From: Prochilodus magdalenae
Taxonomy: Eukaryota; Chordata; Actinopteri; Characiformes; Prochilodontidae
Direction: 5' to 3'
Length of the DNA stretch: 64,000 nt
Assembly: GCA_024036415.1 (NCBI GenBank)
Contig: JAMWET010006936.1
Coordinates: forward strand, 183,501 to 247,500
This document shows, one piece after another, positions 61,526 through 64,000 of the stretch; the first letter of the stretch is position 1, and the number at the start of each line of letters is the position of its first letter. Both the position numbers and the translations under genes were made by a program. The notes under the pieces were generated by a model, which saw only the letters and a list, made by a program, of their open reading frames with translations, ran no database searches and had not been told where the DNA came from.

Positions 61526-64000
61526 TCATTCCCCACCAAAAAGAGAGGAGAAGAAGCCTTTCTTCCCATCCTCTCTTGGTAAACGAAGAGACTTGCTTGT
61601 GCGACTCCCTCTTTGGAGCGGAGATTGTGTTTTTTCCTTCTCCTTTTCTCGTTGCCTCTCTTTTTCTTGGAGTTGCACCTGCTGACATATCACTAGGCGC
61701 ATGTCCTCCTGTAGAAATACACAGAAAAGGTGTAGAGAAACATGCTAGCATGAGACTTCCTGGAAAAAAATTTAATCAGGGGCAAATGGGAAAACAATCC
61801 TCCTTAAGGATAATACCCATTTACTGAAAAGCTAAACTGAATCTGTCATACAGAAGTAGCAGTAGCAGCTGTAGTAGCAGTTACAGTAGTAGTAGTAGCA
61901 GCAGTACTAGCAGTAGTAGCAGCTGTAGTAGCAGTTACAGTAGTAGTAGTAGCAGCAGTACTAGCAGTAGTAGCAGCAGTAGTAGCAGCAGTAATAGTAG
62001 TAGCAGTAGCAGTTGCCATAAAAGTAGTAGCAGAAGCAGCAGTAGTAGGAGTAGTAGCAGTCATAGTAGCAGTAGTAGTAATAGTAGCAGTAATAGTATA
62101 GGTAACAGGAACTAGCTGTAGCAGCAGCAGCAGTAGCAGTAGTAGCAGTTGCAGCAGCAGCGGTGGAGGTGTCGGTGATGATTCGTATCTAATAGTGAGA
62201 ACATTAAATTTGCCTTATGAAAGTAAATATAGTCCAATTACTGTATAAGTCAGAATGTGTCATGTCACATGATAAGGGGCATTCACAGTGTGATACACCA
62301 TGTGCAGTGTAACTGCTGTTTTAATAAGCTAACATTGCAAAGCATGTTGTTGTTTTTTTCAAACACAAAACAAGATATGAAGCTAAAGTGCATGTGCCCT
62401 TTTACTACTGTACTGGAAGTTCCTGGAACCTTTCACACACAAACACTGACACAGAAAACCACAGTTCACCAACCTGCCATGACTCCACCTCCTGAGACAA
62501 CGCCACCTTGTGCTTGATGGTGTTTAAGAGCTGCTGGTTGAGTGTGTCTCGTTCCTGACGAGCCAAAACAACCTCTTCCTCCAGTGCACTGTGTTGACAA
62601 CACAGCAAAACAACAAAAGGCATTGGGCAACATTTCTTCAGAAGAGACGCCCCACCCATGATGTCATTATCTCACCTCACCCGACAGCGTCTTAGTTACT
62701 GGGCCAGTATAAGAGCGTAATCTTTGATCACTGCTATTATAAAACAGGAACGTGCGGAATACATAAATGAACCTACAGCTATTCCACAGCCACCAATACA
62801 CGCAATCTCTGTGAAGTCGTTTTCTACCTGTATGTTGGCTTGCCAGGAGAATTACGGAATGGCTTCAATTCCTCTCTCAGGGCTTCTAATTCAGTTTGGC
62901 TGGCCTCCAGCTATATAGACAAAAGCAAATAAACCTTAGACATAAATATTCAGCTGATCTTCATAACCTTCAAAGCACCAAATGTGGACAAACCTCTTTA
63001 TCCAGCCTCTGAATCTCCTCCTCTTTCTCCTGTAGAAGAGCAGAGTGGGCCAGGATGGTTTCTTTAGCCTGTTGGACCAAATTGCATTCATTGGCTAAAT
63101 GTAACAGTCATTAATATCTGCCCTAGCTGAAACAGAGTGACAGGGAGCTGGTTCAGACATTTAAAGTCATATTTCAAACAGTTAAAAACAATGGAAAGCT
63201 AGAAGTTAAAACGAGGTTGTTTTGACCTGTTGAAGAGAGATGGGTTCTAGCTAATGGAAACTGTTTTCCTGTTTGTGCTTATGATCATTTGAATAGACGT
63301 CAGTGTCAGACTAATCAATGATCTTCTGTAAGGCTGGTGGACTGAGAGACACTAGAGTCTCTTCACCAAAATGAGCTGGTTAAGAGTCGTGTTCCAGAAA
63401 TGATAATACAACATTAATAATTACAAAATCATGCTACTGTTACTCTCCATCCTCCATACCGAAGGCAAATACTTTAGTACTTTTATTCAAGTGGAGGTCT
63501 AAAGGGAGGAACTTTTTACTGGAGGGACATTTTTTCTTGTGTGTATCTACTTTAACCCAATTACATGGTTTGTGTACTTCATCCACCACCGGACGTTTTA
63601 TCATTATTAGCTATATTGCCATAAAACTGTGAAGTATTTGATTTAAATAAAGCCACTAAAAATATGCACAAAACCCTAGACCCTCTAAAATTAATACTAA
63701 CTAATATGGCTTTGGTGTCACTTTTAGAAAGATAAATAAATGCTCATCACCAGCCACATTATTAGACCATGTTCCTCCTGACATGGACCAATATAGTGGA
63801 CCTATAAGATATAAGGTGGAGCTCAAAGTAGCCAGCGTGTAGAAGCACAGGTAGGGGGTTACTTCTAAAATGCATGGTGAGTGCATGCTCCAGTTTAGAT
63901 ACACTATACTACAGTGCACTACCTGAGACTGCTGGAGTTCATTCTGGAGAGACAGTGGGAAGCAGGTGGTCTCTCCGAGGGAGGCCTCTTCTCCTATAGC
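61526..64000 (-). CDS. BICD-family-like cargo adaptor, C-terminal exons only
   Basis: Five exons are visible in coding order: 64000-63923 (continues beyond the window), 63068-62994, 62910-62828, 62588-62474, 61708-61526 (TGA stop). They keep one frame of about 178 codons. The product is a heptad-rich coiled coil (LQEKEEEIQRLDKE, LEASQTELEALREEL) followed by RDTLNQQLLNTIKHKVALSQ, EVESWQEDMRLVICQQ and a C-terminus KKGFFSSLFGGE. This arrangement matches the C-terminal end of BICDL1/BICDL2 (bicaudal-D-related adaptors that link dynein/dynactin or kinesin to Rab-positive vesicles), which end in a coiled coil, an EAWQxDM block and a short FxxFF/SLF-type tail. Which paralogue it is cannot be decided from this part. 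It is convergent with the cytokine receptor gene, the two stops being about 0.8 kb apart. Confidence 0.8.
61854..62168. repeat. (AGT/AGC)n trinucleotide array with 54-bp higher-order period
   Basis: About 310 bases of AGT, AGC and CAG triplets. Within it, a unit beginning AGCAGCTGTAGTAGCAGTTA at 61864 repeats at 61918 (54-bp spacing) almost identically. It lies in the last intron of the BICD-like gene. The minus-strand Thr/Ala ORF across it is a by-product. Confidence 0.93.

Noticed and set aside
61846..62064. Thr/Ala-rich minus-strand ORF
   Set aside because: Translation of the AGT/AGC triplet array, located in an intron.

Overview
The window is vertebrate nuclear DNA. It has long introns with GT/AG splice sites, dense CA/GA/GATA microsatellites and many decayed Tc1-like and MITE elements. 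The gene set (alg9, fdxacb1, a Gig2-type interferon-induced gene, ufc1, tomm40l, a class II cytokine receptor and a BICD-like adaptor) points to a teleost. The repeat families look like those of otophysan fishes, but that is an impression only. Most open frames longer than 60 codons are chance frames in introns or repeats. The real genes were rebuilt exon by exon from splice sites, reading phase and family similarity.

Layout. 1-16122 (minus): alg9, an ER mannosyltransferase. Thirteen exons (531 codons) are present and the C-terminal exons lie beyond the left edge. 16123-20740: intergenic, with two TIR elements of about 0.89 and 0.66 kb. 20741-28035 (minus): fdxacb1, complete in five exons (581 aa). 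28036-29440: short divergent promoter interval with a 121-bp GA tract. 29440-30419 (plus): a gig2-type PARP-like gene with GAS-like and ISRE-like sites just upstream and an unusual Cys-rich C-terminus. 30420-35446: intergenic repeats, including a MITE with a perfect 8-bp target duplication. 35447-38519 (minus): ufc1, complete in six exons (167 aa). 38520-39765: divergent promoter interval. 39766-46851 (plus): tomm40l, complete in nine coding exons (318 aa). 46852-54341: gene desert with Tc1 remnants. 54342-60732 (plus): a seven-exon class II cytokine receptor (430 aa). 61526-64000 (minus): the C-terminal exons of a BICD-family-like cargo adaptor, running off the right edge.

The window joins two blocks that are apart in human: ALG9-FDXACB1 (11q23) and UFC1-TOMM40L (1q23). 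An interferon-inducible Gig2-type gene sits at the join. An orphan-looking class II cytokine receptor sits downstream of tomm40l, away from what I know of the classical receptor clusters. Its ectodomain resembles the interferon-lambda receptor and its tail lacks YxxQ motifs. It is a candidate for the recently described type IV interferon receptor chain (IFN-upsilon R1/CRFB12) or an IFNLR1-like chain. This is the most interesting biology here. The remaining genes are housekeeping: N-glycosylation, a PheRS-like anticodon-binding/BMT5-like protein, UFMylation, and mitochondrial import.
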